Below are positions 52,103 through 60,724 of a stretch of DNA of 64,000 nt, one piece after another. The translations under genes and the position numbers were made by a program. The stretch lies in assembly GCF_036985595.1 (NCBI RefSeq), contig NZ_BTPU01000028.1, positions 32,110-96,109 of the forward strand, given 5' to 3'. The notes beneath the pieces are model-generated. The model saw nothing but the letters and a program-made list of their open reading frames with translations, searched no databases and was not told where the DNA came from. Within the stretch, counting starts at the first letter, position 1. Each line of letters begins with the position of its first letter. The stretch is from Vallitalea maricola. GTDB lineage: Bacteria; Bacillota; Clostridia; Lachnospirales; Vallitaleaceae.

Positions 52103-53218
52103 ATGAGATTTGTACCTGTTAATGGGTTAATGGAAGGTATGTATGTAGGTAAGAGTTTATTTGATAGAAATAATCAACTATTACTAAGCAAAGGCAGTGT
52201 TGTTCAGAAGTCATATATCGATAAAATATATAAAATGGGGTATCAAGGAATCTATGTTGAAGATTATATTTCTTCTGATATCGAAGTTAAAGATATAATA
52301 TGTGATGAATTAAGAAGAAATACAGTTAACACCATAAAAAATGTATTTATAGAGGCTGACAATGACAAAAAATCTAATAAAAAAACAAATAACATAAATG
52401 AGACAAAGTCTCTAGTTACTAATATAGTAGATCAGATACTTGAGAACCGAGACACAATTGTTAATCTTATTGACCTGAAAATATTTGACGACTACACGTT
52501 TTATCATTGCGTAAATGTTGCTGTGTTATCCATAGTCCTTGGGACTTCTATTGGACTCAACAAAGAAAAACTATATAATCTTGGACTTGGGGCTATATTA
52601 CATGATATTGGCAAAATGTTTATCAACAGTAAAATTCTTAATAAAAATGGAAAATTGACTGAAGAAGAATATAAGCATATACAAAAACATTCGGAATACG
52701 GATATAATTATTTGAAAGAGACATTTGAGATACCTCTTTCTTCATATATTGGTGTTTTACAGCATCATGAAAAGTATGATGGAACAGGATATCCTTCTAA
52801 TAGAGCAAAAGAAGATATTTCATTATATGGCAGAATTATTGGTATAGCTGATGTATATGATGCTTTAACGTCAACTAGACCATATAGGAAAGCTTTACTG
52901 CCTTCTGAAGCTATAGAGTATATAATGGCTAATGGAGGTATTATGTTTGATGTTAATCTGATTCAAAATTTTGTTAAGAAAGTAGCACCGTTTCCAGTTG
53001 GGACTTGTGTGGAGCTTAGTAATAGATACAAAGGTATCGTAGTTGAAAATTACGAAGAAGCATGTTGTAGACCTAAAATCAAAATAATTCTAGATGATAA
53101 CAACAATGAAATAGACTCTTTCTATTATAATCTTAAGGACCAGAAGGAGTTAAGAAATGTTACAATCACTTCCATAAGTGACTTATCAATTGGTAATTTC
53201 AGGAAAAAGTGCAATTGA
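52103..53218 (+). CDS. HD-GYP domain protein, putative c-di-GMP phosphodiesterase
   Basis: 371 residues. Residues 1-60 form a small N-terminal domain (FVPVNGLMEGMYVGKSLFDRNNQLLLSKGSVVQKSYIDKIYKMGYQGIYVED) common to HD-GYP proteins. The HD-GYP domain (about 110-300) shows HCVNVAVLS, LHDIGKMFI, HSEYGYNYL and the GYP motif HHEKYDGTGYPSNRAKEDISLYGRIIGIADVYDALTSTRPYRKA, all complete. A short C-terminal beta domain (about 300-371) follows. It probably hydrolyses c-di-GMP. Monocistronic with an AGAGGTG ribosome site. Confidence 0.93.
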   Translation: MRFVPVNGLMEGMYVGKSLFDRNNQLLLSKGSVVQKSYIDKIYKMGYQGIYVEDYISSDIEVKDIICDELRRNTVNTIKNVFIEADNDKKSNKKTNNINETKSLVTNIVDQILENRDTIVNLIDLKIFDDYTFYHCVNVAVLSIVLGTSIGLNKEKLYNLGLGAILHDIGKMFINSKILNKNGKLTEEEYKHIQKHSEYGYNYLKETFEIPLSSYIGVLQHHEKYDGTGYPSNRAKEDISLYGRIIGIADVYDALTSTRPYRKALLPSEAIEYIMANGGIMFDVNLIQNFVKKVAPFPVGTCVELSNRYKGIVVENYEEACCRPKIKIILDDNNNEIDSFYYNLKDQKELRNVTITSISDLSIGNFRKKCN

Positions 53219-53241
53219 TTTTATAGTTTTGTATTTTAATT

Positions 53242-53285
53242 GGGCTGTTGCATCAGTAAATTTTACTGGTACAACGGCCTTTTTA
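53242..53285 (+). terminator. Terminator of the HD-GYP gene
   Basis: GGGCTGTTG (53242-53250) pairs with CAACGGCC, with inner CAGTAAA/TTTACTG, followed by five T. Confidence 0.88.
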
Positions 53286-53361
53286 AATCTTGAGATAACG
53301 ATAGCTTCTAGTTAAGTGTTAGTATTTTAGAAATAATAGTACTAAACTTCTTCTTTTAATT

Positions 53362-54564
53362 TTATGTATTAGATTTAACATCTTTAGAGTTATCCTGTGG
53401 AAGTAAAAGGTTTAAAAGTATAGCAACTAGTGTAGTTACAACAACAGAAGATTTTCCAAATATTGATATAAACCATGATGGAAATAGAGCAAGTGAATTA
53501 GGAACTTGTACGATTCCCATCCCTAAAGCAACAGAAAGTATAGAAGCAAATTTTGGAATAAGTCCTGTTAAAATAACAATAAAAGATGCAAAAATAAATA
53601 TCCATTTATTGATAACTTTGGTTACAGTGACTATACCAACATTTTGGCTATAGGTTGCAGTTGGCATACATCCAAAGAAAGCAGAAATAATCCCTGTAAA
53701 ACCAAAACCTATAATTCCGTGAGATAGTTCTTTATCAGTAGGAAGTCTGTCCATACCACCACCTGTTGCAGCAGATAAGTCACCAATAGCTTGAACGGAG
53801 TTCACAACATACATAATAACCATAGATACGATTGCTGTAGTGTTAAAATTGATACCGAAATGCATAAACCTAGGAGCTTGAAATAGACTTGCTTCCCGAA
53901 CAGCATCAAAAGATACTATTCCAAGAAATATAGAAATTACATATCCCACAATCATACCTATTAGAATAGAGGCAAGTTTTAAAGTCCCTTTAGTGAAATG
54001 ATTGAAATATATTACAACAGCAAGAGTTATCATTGCAATTATCCAGTTCTGAGGAGAACCAAAATCAGGTGAACCAGCACCACCTGCTATATATTTGATA
54101 GCAACGGGGTAAAGGGATAAACCTATTGAGAGTATAACTGTACCTGTAACAAGAGGTGGAAACAGATAGGATAGTTTTTTTAGAAAAATACCAAATAATA
54201 TTGCAACTAAACCACCTACTAATTGTGAACCAAATAATGTAGCTATATTAAATTCGCCAGCTATAGCTGTTAATGTAGGTACATATGCAAAACTTACCCC
54301 CATAATTATAGGTAGTCTTGAGCCGATAACCCCACCTATTGGAAAAATTTGAATTAATGTAGCTATTCCAGAAAAAAATAATGAAGCTTGAACTAATAAA
54401 ACTTTATCACTAGGATTAAGTTCTGCAACACTTGCAACAATAAGGGCTGGGGTAACACAACCTACGATCATTGCAACAACATGCTGTAGTCCTAATGGTG
54501 CAACATCTTTTAAAGATGGTTTACCGTCAAAACTGAATAGAGTTGATTTTTTGTTAGTTTTCAT
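53362..54564 (-). CDS. NCS2 nucleobase permease (uracil/xanthine family)
   Basis: 400 residues, about 12-14 helices. N-terminus LKDVAPLGLQHVVAMIVGCVTPALIVA has the QH motif of the nucleobase-ascorbate transporter family, and the later GGGMDRLPTDKELSHGIIGFGFTGIISAFFGCMPTATYSQNVGIV carries the NCS2 signature. Slightly short for the family but both ends look complete. It diverges from the purine ABC-deaminase operon, so a purine such as xanthine, guanine or hypoxanthine is the likely substrate. Confidence 0.9.
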   Translation of the reverse strand: MKTNKKSTLFSFDGKPSLKDVAPLGLQHVVAMIVGCVTPALIVASVAELNPSDKVLLVQASLFFSGIATLIQIFPIGGVIGSRLPIIMGVSFAYVPTLTAIAGEFNIATLFGSQLVGGLVAILFGIFLKKLSYLFPPLVTGTVILSIGLSLYPVAIKYIAGGAGSPDFGSPQNWIIAMITLAVVIYFNHFTKGTLKLASILIGMIVGYVISIFLGIVSFDAVREASLFQAPRFMHFGINFNTTAIVSMVIMYVVNSVQAIGDLSAATGGGMDRLPTDKELSHGIIGFGFTGIISAFFGCMPTATYSQNVGIVTVTKVINKWIFIFASFIVILTGLIPKFASILSVALGMGIVQVPNSLALFPSWFISIFGKSSVVVTTLVAILLNLLLPQDNSKDVKSNT

Positions 54565-54781
54565 AATAATACCCTCCCAAATTAAAAAAAGATAAAAAAA
54601 TAATTGAAAAAACTTTATTTGTGTATATAATTTTGTTTGTTATATTAAATTATACAATAAATAAAATAAAATTTAAACAATTTTAAGTTATTATTGTAAA
54701 TTTTTATGGGCGAATTTATGGAAAATTGAAAAAATATATTTAGAAAATAAAGTTGATATGTAAAATTAGTAGTATTAATAA

Positions 54782-54863
54782 TTGACTTACATAATTCTAC
54801 ATGATATACTATATTTCGTCATAGCGAACTTTAATTCTATTTTTGTAATAAATGTTCGGAGAA
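54782..54863 (+). promoter_or_regulatory. Promoter and PurR-box-like pair of the purine operon
   Basis: TTGACT (54782-54787), 17 bases, TATACT (54805-54810). Just downstream, CGAAC (54825-54829) and its inverted partner GTTCG (54854-54858) lie in two 13-base boxes (54820-54832 and 54851-54863) with about 18 bases between. The second box read on the minus strand is TTCTCCGAACATT, close to the Bacillus PurR consensus AWWWCCGAACWWT; the first matches less well. Boxes in inverted orientation about 16-17 bases apart are the known PurR target. The remaining 54565-54781 is AT-rich, with no purine riboswitch seen. Confidence 0.68.
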
Positions 54864-54991
54864 GTTAAAGAAGAAGATAATCTTAGTATATACTATTATT
54901 CCTATCTGAATATATAACGATATAATTAAGCATAATATAAATATCTTTTTATAGTATATATTACTTTATTAAGACTAGAAAGGAAGATTTC

Positions 54992-55819
54992 ATGAAGAAG
55001 AAGTGGTTTTATACTTTATTAATACCAGGGTTAACTTTAATAATTGTATTTCTATTTATTCCATTAATATATACAATAGGATCTACATTTATTGGTGAGA
55101 AAGGTTATAGTTTTGCAAGGTATATTGAATTTTTAAAGGATGGATATTATATAAAGATATTTAATAGAACACTTAGAATTGCACTTATTACATCATTCGT
55201 GTGTATGATTCTAGGAATGCCTGTGGCATATTACATATCAAGAACTAAGAAAAGTGTTAGGGGTATATTTATTGCTTGTACAGTTTTCCCCCTTCTAACT
55301 AATTCGGTTGTTCGTTCTTTTGCTTGGATGACTATTCTAGGTTCCAATGGAGTTATTAATAAACTATTAATGAATCTTAATATCATTGATAAACCATTAA
55401 AACTTTTATATACAGAATTTGCAATCGTTATTGGTACGGTTTACTTGTTTTTACCCTTAATGGTTGTATCTTTAGTGGGTGTTATGGAAAATATTGAAAA
55501 CGATTTATTAGAAGCTGCAGAGAGTTTGGGAGCTAATAGGATTAAAGCATTTTTTAAAGTAATTTTTCCTCTTAGTGTACCTGGACTTATAGTAGGATGT
55601 GTACTTGTATTTACTGGTGCATTCACTGCATATACAACACCTCAACTTTTAGGAGGAAATACTAATATAGTATTATCAACCCTTGTTTATCAAAGAGCTA
55701 TGACTCTTGGAGATTGGACTGGAGCATCTGTGGTAGCTACTGTTATGATTGTTACTACTTTGACCGTTATAGGAGTAATAAATAAACTGGCTAGCAGATT
55801 AAATGAAAGGGGTGTTTAA
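54992..55819 (+). CDS. Polyamine-type ABC transporter permease PotB-like
   Basis: 275 residues, six helices, single BPD_transp_1 domain with EAA loop DLLEAAESLGANRIKAFFKVIFPLSVPGL. Most like PotB (WFYTLLIPGLTLIIVFLFIPLIYTIG). First of four transporter genes; GAAAGGAAG precedes the ATG. Substrate is discussed with the operon: the downstream genes are purine deaminases, so a purine-type compound is more likely than a polyamine. Confidence 0.9.
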   Translation: MKKKWFYTLLIPGLTLIIVFLFIPLIYTIGSTFIGEKGYSFARYIEFLKDGYYIKIFNRTLRIALITSFVCMILGMPVAYYISRTKKSVRGIFIACTVFPLLTNSVVRSFAWMTILGSNGVINKLLMNLNIIDKPLKLLYTEFAIVIGTVYLFLPLMVVSLVGVMENIENDLLEAAESLGANRIKAFFKVIFPLSVPGLIVGCVLVFTGAFTAYTTPQLLGGNTNIVLSTLVYQRAMTLGDWTGASVVATVMIVTTLTVIGVINKLASRLNERGV

Positions 55820-55820
55820 T

Positions 55821-56603
55821 ATGAAGCATAATAAATTGTTAACATTTTTTACTGTTTGTGTATATTTATTTATATTCGCACCAGTAGTTATTATAATAAT
55901 GACAGCTTTTGGACCAGATGAAGTTATTGCATTTCCACCAAAAGGATTCAGTTTAAAATGGTTCGTAAATATTTTTACATCGGATATGTTCATGAAGACT
56001 TTTTCCATTAGTATTCAGGTAGCAGTTATAGCAACAATCATTGCATTGATTATAGGTGTTCCTGCTGCATATGCAATGAGTAGATTTGATTTTAAAGGAA
56101 AAACACTTATTAAAAATATATTTTTCTCTTCAATTATTGTTCCAGGAATAGTTTTTGGTTTTTCAATCTTTAATTTTATTATTATAAAATGGAAATTACC
56201 TATTTATACAAGTTTATTGATAGGTCACATCATAATAATATTACCTTACATCATTAGGGTGGTTGCTTCTAGTTTAGAAGGTTTTGATTATTCCATAGAA
56301 GAAGCTGCAGTCAGCTTGGGAGCAAGTAGGTTGAAAACATTCTTTTTAGTTGTATTTCCTAATATAACATCAGGGGTTATTGCAGCTTTTATGCTGGCAT
56401 TCATAAATTCATTTAATAATGTACCTATATCAATATTTTTAACAGGTCCAGGTGTAAGTACATTGCCAATCAAAATGATGAGTTATGTAGAATACTATTA
56501 TGATCCAACAATCTCAGCATTATCTGTTACATTAATGATTATGACGATTGGGATTATGTTTATTGTTGAGAGAACCTTAGGGCTAAGCTATTTTTCTAAA
56601 TAA
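55821..56603 (+). CDS. Polyamine-type ABC transporter permease PotC-like
   Basis: 260 residues from ATG 55821, chosen because AAAGGGGTG lies 6 bases before; an ATG at 55803 inside the previous gene lacks a site. Six helices with EAA loop SIEEAAVSLGASRLKTFFLVVFPNITSGV. PotC-like order and spacing after the PotB-like gene (1 base apart). Confidence 0.9.
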   Translation: MKHNKLLTFFTVCVYLFIFAPVVIIIMTAFGPDEVIAFPPKGFSLKWFVNIFTSDMFMKTFSISIQVAVIATIIALIIGVPAAYAMSRFDFKGKTLIKNIFFSSIIVPGIVFGFSIFNFIIIKWKLPIYTSLLIGHIIIILPYIIRVVASSLEGFDYSIEEAAVSLGASRLKTFFLVVFPNITSGVIAAFMLAFINSFNNVPISIFLTGPGVSTLPIKMMSYVEYYYDPTISALSVTLMIMTIGIMFIVERTLGLSYFSK

Positions 56604-56618
56604 GAATGGAGGTACAAT

Positions 56619-57671
56619 ATGTCATTTATTAATTTAAAAGAAATTACTGTTTCATACGATGGTAAAGTAGATATATTAAAAAAATTGAATATTGATATTG
56701 AAGAAGGTAAATTAGTTTCATTATTAGGACCTAGTGGCTGTGGTAAAACTACTACTTTAAGAGTGATTGCAGGTTTTATACAACCTAAGAATGGTCAGTT
56801 TATATGTGAAAAAGAGGATTATACATATATACCTGTTCATAAAAGAAATTTTGGATTAGTATTTCAGAGCTATGCATTGTTTCCTCATCTGACAGTATTT
56901 GATAATGTAGCTTTTGGATTGAAGATGCAAAAAGTAGATAAGAAGGATATAAAAAGGGCTGTAGAGGAGATATTGGAAGTTGTTGATTTGAAAGGGTATA
57001 ATTCAAGATATCCCAAGGAATTGTCAGGTGGACAGAGACAAAGGGTCGCATTAGCTAGAGCTTTGGTGATTAAACCAAAATTACTGTTGTTAGATGAACC
57101 TCTTAGTAATCTGGATGCAAAATTAAGATTAAAGATGAGAGCAGAAATTAGAAAATTGCAGCAAAAGTTAGGAATCACTACAATTTTTGTAACCCATGAT
57201 CAAGAAGAATGTTTCTCGATTTCAGATAAGGTTGCCGTTATGAATGGTGGAATTATAGAGCAATATGATACACCTGAAGAAATATATACAAATCCATCAA
57301 GCGAATTTGTAGCAAGATTTGTAGGATTTGAAAATTTTATAGAGTTAGATAAAATTGGAGATAATATATATCAATCAAAATCTGGTATGAAGTTTATTAC
57401 CGATATTAGTGATAAGGATACTAAAACAAAAGAAAAGCTGGTTGGGACAATCAGACCAGATAATATTAAGATAATAGACAATGAGAGTGAAGCAGAAAAC
57501 AATATATTAGAGGGTATTGTTGATGTTAGAACATATCTTGGAAAAGAGTATCAGTATTCCATCAGTACTGAAGTAGGTACTATACTGGTTAATGCCAGTA
57601 ATGAAAAAATATATAATCAAGGTAATGAAATCAAATTATATTTACCTGCAAATAAATTAATATTAGTATAG
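56619..57671 (+). CDS. Polyamine-type ABC transporter ATPase PotA-like
   Basis: 350 residues. Walker A GPSGCGKTTTLRVIAGF, FQSYALFPHLTVFDNVAFGL, signature LSGGQRQRVALARAL, Walker B LLLLDEPLSNLD, and a C-terminal TOBE domain (about 270-350). A GGAGGT ribosome site. Third gene of the cluster. Confidence 0.93.
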   Translation: MSFINLKEITVSYDGKVDILKKLNIDIEEGKLVSLLGPSGCGKTTTLRVIAGFIQPKNGQFICEKEDYTYIPVHKRNFGLVFQSYALFPHLTVFDNVAFGLKMQKVDKKDIKRAVEEILEVVDLKGYNSRYPKELSGGQRQRVALARALVIKPKLLLLDEPLSNLDAKLRLKMRAEIRKLQQKLGITTIFVTHDQEECFSISDKVAVMNGGIIEQYDTPEEIYTNPSSEFVARFVGFENFIELDKIGDNIYQSKSGMKFITDISDKDTKTKEKLVGTIRPDNIKIIDNESEAENNILEGIVDVRTYLGKEYQYSISTEVGTILVNASNEKIYNQGNEIKLYLPANKLILV

Positions 57672-57773
57672 AATGATTGAAAAGAGTGCAATACTGTAGA
57701 TAATTAAACTCTACATATTAATAAATACTCTCTGAATACTGAGAGTAAAAAATAAAAATTATGGAGGTTAACA

Positions 57774-58847
57774 ATGAAAAAGATATCAATTATTTTAGCA
57801 TTAATGATATTATTAGTAAGTGTTACAGGATGTGGAGCAACTGATAAAGCAAAAGATGGAGATAATCAACCAAAAAATGAAAGCCCAACTGAGTTAGTAA
57901 TCTCTACATGGGGTTATAGTGAAGATTTACTTTGGGAAAATGTATTTACTCCTTTTGAAGAAGCAAATAATGTAAAGATAGTTTTAGAAACAGGTAATAA
58001 TTCAGAGAGATTAACAAAATTGAAAACTAATCCAGATAGCAACATAGATATTATATATCTTGCAGAAGCTTTCGCACAAGAAGGTATTGAAGCAGGTTTA
58101 TTTGATGAACTTGATTATAGTAAAATTGACAATGCAAAAAAGATTGATGAAAAAGCAAAATACCTAGTTGAAGCAGGATATGGTCCAGCTTATACTTTGA
58201 ATCGTGCAGCTATAGCATATGATCCTAATAAGGTTGGATTTGAAATAAAATCATGGAACGATTTATGGAAGAGTGAGTTAAAAGGAAAAATTTCTATTCC
58301 TGAGATAACAACTACATTCGGACCTGCAACAATGTATATAGCATCAAATAGCAAAGGTGTGGACATTACTTCTGATAATGGAGAAGAAGCATTTAAAGCA
58401 TTGGAAGAATTAAAACCTAATTTAGTTAAAACTTATACTAAGTCATCTGACCTAGCTAATATGTTTGCTAACAATGAAATAGAAGTTGCAATTACTGCTG
58501 ATTTTGCATATCCAAGAGTTAAAGCAGGAGCACCAGATGTAGTATTTGTTGACCCAGAAGAAGGTGCATTCATAAACTTTAATACTATTAATATTGTTAA
58601 AAGTTCTAAGAATAAAGATTTAGCAATAAAATTTATCAACTATGCATTAAGCACTGAAGTTCAAACTAGAACTGCAAAAGCATTAGGTGAATCACCAGTA
58701 AACACTGAGGTAGAATTAACAGATGAAGAAGCAGCAAACTTAACTTATGGAGAAGTAGTAGGAAAATCCAATACAGTAGATCATAAATTTGTGAATAAAA
58801 TGAAAACACAATGGATTGATAAGTGGAATAGAACATTAAATCAATAA
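57774..58847 (+). CDS. Polyamine-type ABC transporter substrate-binding lipoprotein
   Basis: 357 residues. Lipobox LLVSVTGCGATD (Cys20), then a PotD/PotF-type fold (LVISTWGYSEDLLWENVFTPFEEANNVKIVLETGNNSERLTKLKTNPDSNIDIIYLAEAFAQEGIEAGLFDELDYSKI...AAIAYDPNKV). Two small hairpins lie in the 102-base gap before it. The ligand residues cannot be judged without a structure. Linked to purine deaminases downstream. Confidence 0.9.
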   Translation: MKKISIILALMILLVSVTGCGATDKAKDGDNQPKNESPTELVISTWGYSEDLLWENVFTPFEEANNVKIVLETGNNSERLTKLKTNPDSNIDIIYLAEAFAQEGIEAGLFDELDYSKIDNAKKIDEKAKYLVEAGYGPAYTLNRAAIAYDPNKVGFEIKSWNDLWKSELKGKISIPEITTTFGPATMYIASNSKGVDITSDNGEEAFKALEELKPNLVKTYTKSSDLANMFANNEIEVAITADFAYPRVKAGAPDVVFVDPEEGAFINFNTINIVKSSKNKDLAIKFINYALSTEVQTRTAKALGESPVNTEVELTDEEAANLTYGEVVGKSNTVDHKFVNKMKTQWIDKWNRTLNQ

Positions 58848-58879
58848 TAAATTCTAAGTTGCTGGTATAAGTTATTATG

Positions 58880-58933
58880 AGCGTAATATATACTTAAGTT
58901 GATAGAGATATCAACATATGTATGTATTGCGCT
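58880..58933 (+). repeat. Intercistronic hairpin between binding protein and ade
   Basis: AGCGTAATATATAC (58880-58893) pairs with GTATGTATTGCGCT (58920-58933), all 14 positions paired if G-U is allowed, with inner GTTGAT/ATCAAC. There is no T run after it, so it more likely stabilises the upstream mRNA end than terminates transcription. Confidence 0.72.
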
Positions 58934-58983
58934 ATTGTATTATAGGTAACTTTATATGATTAGAAAAAGATAGGAGTATAATT

Positions 58984-60696
58984 ATGGAAATAGATTTATT
59001 AATTAAAAACGTACAAGTATATAATGCATATATTAAAAAATTTATACATGGAAATGTAGCAGTACTTAATCAAAAGTTTTTATATATTAGTAAAATGGGA
59101 GAAGACTATAATCAAGAATTCACCGCAAAAGAAGTTATTGATGGTCATGGTAAGTATATGATTCCAGGTTTGATTGATATTCATATGCATATAGAAAGTT
59201 CAATGACTACACCTTTTCAGTTTTCTCAGGCGGTTATTCCTCATGGAGTTACGACAGTAGTTGCTGATCCTCATGAAATAGCTAATGTTTTTGGTATAGA
59301 AGGAATGTTAGCCATGTTAAGGAGTACAAAAAATAATGTTGTAGATATATTATATTCTATACCAAGTTCAGTTCCTTCAACAACTAAACTACTTGAAACA
59401 ACAGGAGGAAGTATAGAGGTTGAAGATGTTTCAGAGCTTATTAAGATAAAAGAAATTTGCTGTTTAGGAGAAGTAATGAATTTTAAAGGTCTGATTAATG
59501 ATGATGAATCATTGATTAATAGAATAATCAAGAAAATTAAAGATGAAAGACCTAATTTGAAGATAGAAGGTCACTGTCCTAAAATAACAGGTCTAGATTT
59601 AGCAAAATTCATTTATCAAGGAGTTGATGCAGACCATACCCAGCAAACACCTTCTTCCATAAAAGAAAAAATAGAAAATGGAATGTTCTTGGAAATTCAA
59701 CATAAATCCATGACGCAGGAAAATATTAAGTATCTAGTAGAGAATAATCTGTATGAACATTTTTGTTTGGTTACAGATGATGTCATGGCTGATAGTCTAA
59801 TAGATGGACATTTGAACTTATTAGTAAGAAAGGCAATTAAGATGGGCATGCCTATAGAAATGGCAATATATGTTAGTACTTATACTCCTGCAAGAAGAAT
59901 GCTTTTACATGACAGAGGCAGTATTGCCCCAGGAAAGGTAGCAGATTTTATCTTGCTTAGTGATATTGATAATTTTGAAATAGATAAGGTGTATAAAAAT
60001 GGGAAGTTAGAATATGATGGAAAACTACAATATAAAGAAAGTGAAATAGGATTTCCGCCAGAGTTTTATAAAAGTGTAAAATTGGACTATGTATCCCAAT
60101 CAGATTTTGAGGTGTCAGCACCAATAGAGAAGGGTAGAATTAATTGTAGAACAATGAAGGTAACACCTCATACTACTTTCACAATAGAAGAAAAAAACAC
60201 AATGGATGTTAATAATGGAAAGCTACACTGGCAATCTTCACCATATTGCTTAATTACTGTTTTTGAAAGATATGGAAAGAATAATAATAAAGCTTATGGA
60301 CTAGTTGGTGGGAGTGTAATAAAAGAAGGGGCAATAGCTACTACTTACGCACATGACCACCATAATCTAATGGTAATGGGAAAAAATCCAAAAGATATGA
60401 CTATAGCAGTAAATTGGATAATTGAAAACGGAGGAGGATATTGCGTTGTAAAAGATGGAAAAATCCTTGCAGGCGTAGAGCTCTCAGTAGGTGGTATTAT
60501 ATCAGAAGAAAGGATAGATATATTAGGGGAGAAGGTTAAGTGTGTAAGTGAAAAGATGGGAATTCTAGGTTATGAACATGATAATAGAATTATGTCTTTT
60601 AGTACGTTATCTCTTCCAGTTAGTCCAAGCTTAAAAATATCAGATAGAGGATTAATAGATGTTGTTAAACAAGAAGTAGTAGAGTTGTTTTGTTAA
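58984..60696 (+). CDS. ade: Adenine deaminase
   Basis: Converts adenine to hypoxanthine and ammonia. 570 residues. Amidohydrolase metal motif HMHIESSMTTPFQFSQAVIPHGVTTVVADPHEIANVFG (about residue 58), GEVMNFKGLIN, GHCP and the C-terminal Ade-specific YAHDHHNLMVMGKNPKDM and GGGYCVVKDGKILAGVELSVGGI. The two-domain layout and length are those of bacterial adenine deaminase 2/AdeC. Part of the purine operon. Confidence 0.95.
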   Translation: MEIDLLIKNVQVYNAYIKKFIHGNVAVLNQKFLYISKMGEDYNQEFTAKEVIDGHGKYMIPGLIDIHMHIESSMTTPFQFSQAVIPHGVTTVVADPHEIANVFGIEGMLAMLRSTKNNVVDILYSIPSSVPSTTKLLETTGGSIEVEDVSELIKIKEICCLGEVMNFKGLINDDESLINRIIKKIKDERPNLKIEGHCPKITGLDLAKFIYQGVDADHTQQTPSSIKEKIENGMFLEIQHKSMTQENIKYLVENNLYEHFCLVTDDVMADSLIDGHLNLLVRKAIKMGMPIEMAIYVSTYTPARRMLLHDRGSIAPGKVADFILLSDIDNFEIDKVYKNGKLEYDGKLQYKESEIGFPPEFYKSVKLDYVSQSDFEVSAPIEKGRINCRTMKVTPHTTFTIEEKNTMDVNNGKLHWQSSPYCLITVFERYGKNNNKAYGLVGGSVIKEGAIATTYAHDHHNLMVMGKNPKDMTIAVNWIIENGGGYCVVKDGKILAGVELSVGGIISEERIDILGEKVKCVSEKMGILGYEHDNRIMSFSTLSLPVSPSLKISDRGLIDVVKQEVVELFC

Positions 60697-60724
60697 CTTA
60701 AAGTATGTGAAGGAGTATAATGAT

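Noticed and set aside
54565..54781. Purine riboswitch before the NCS2 permease
   Set aside because: None of the conserved core sequences of the purine aptamer is present on either strand.
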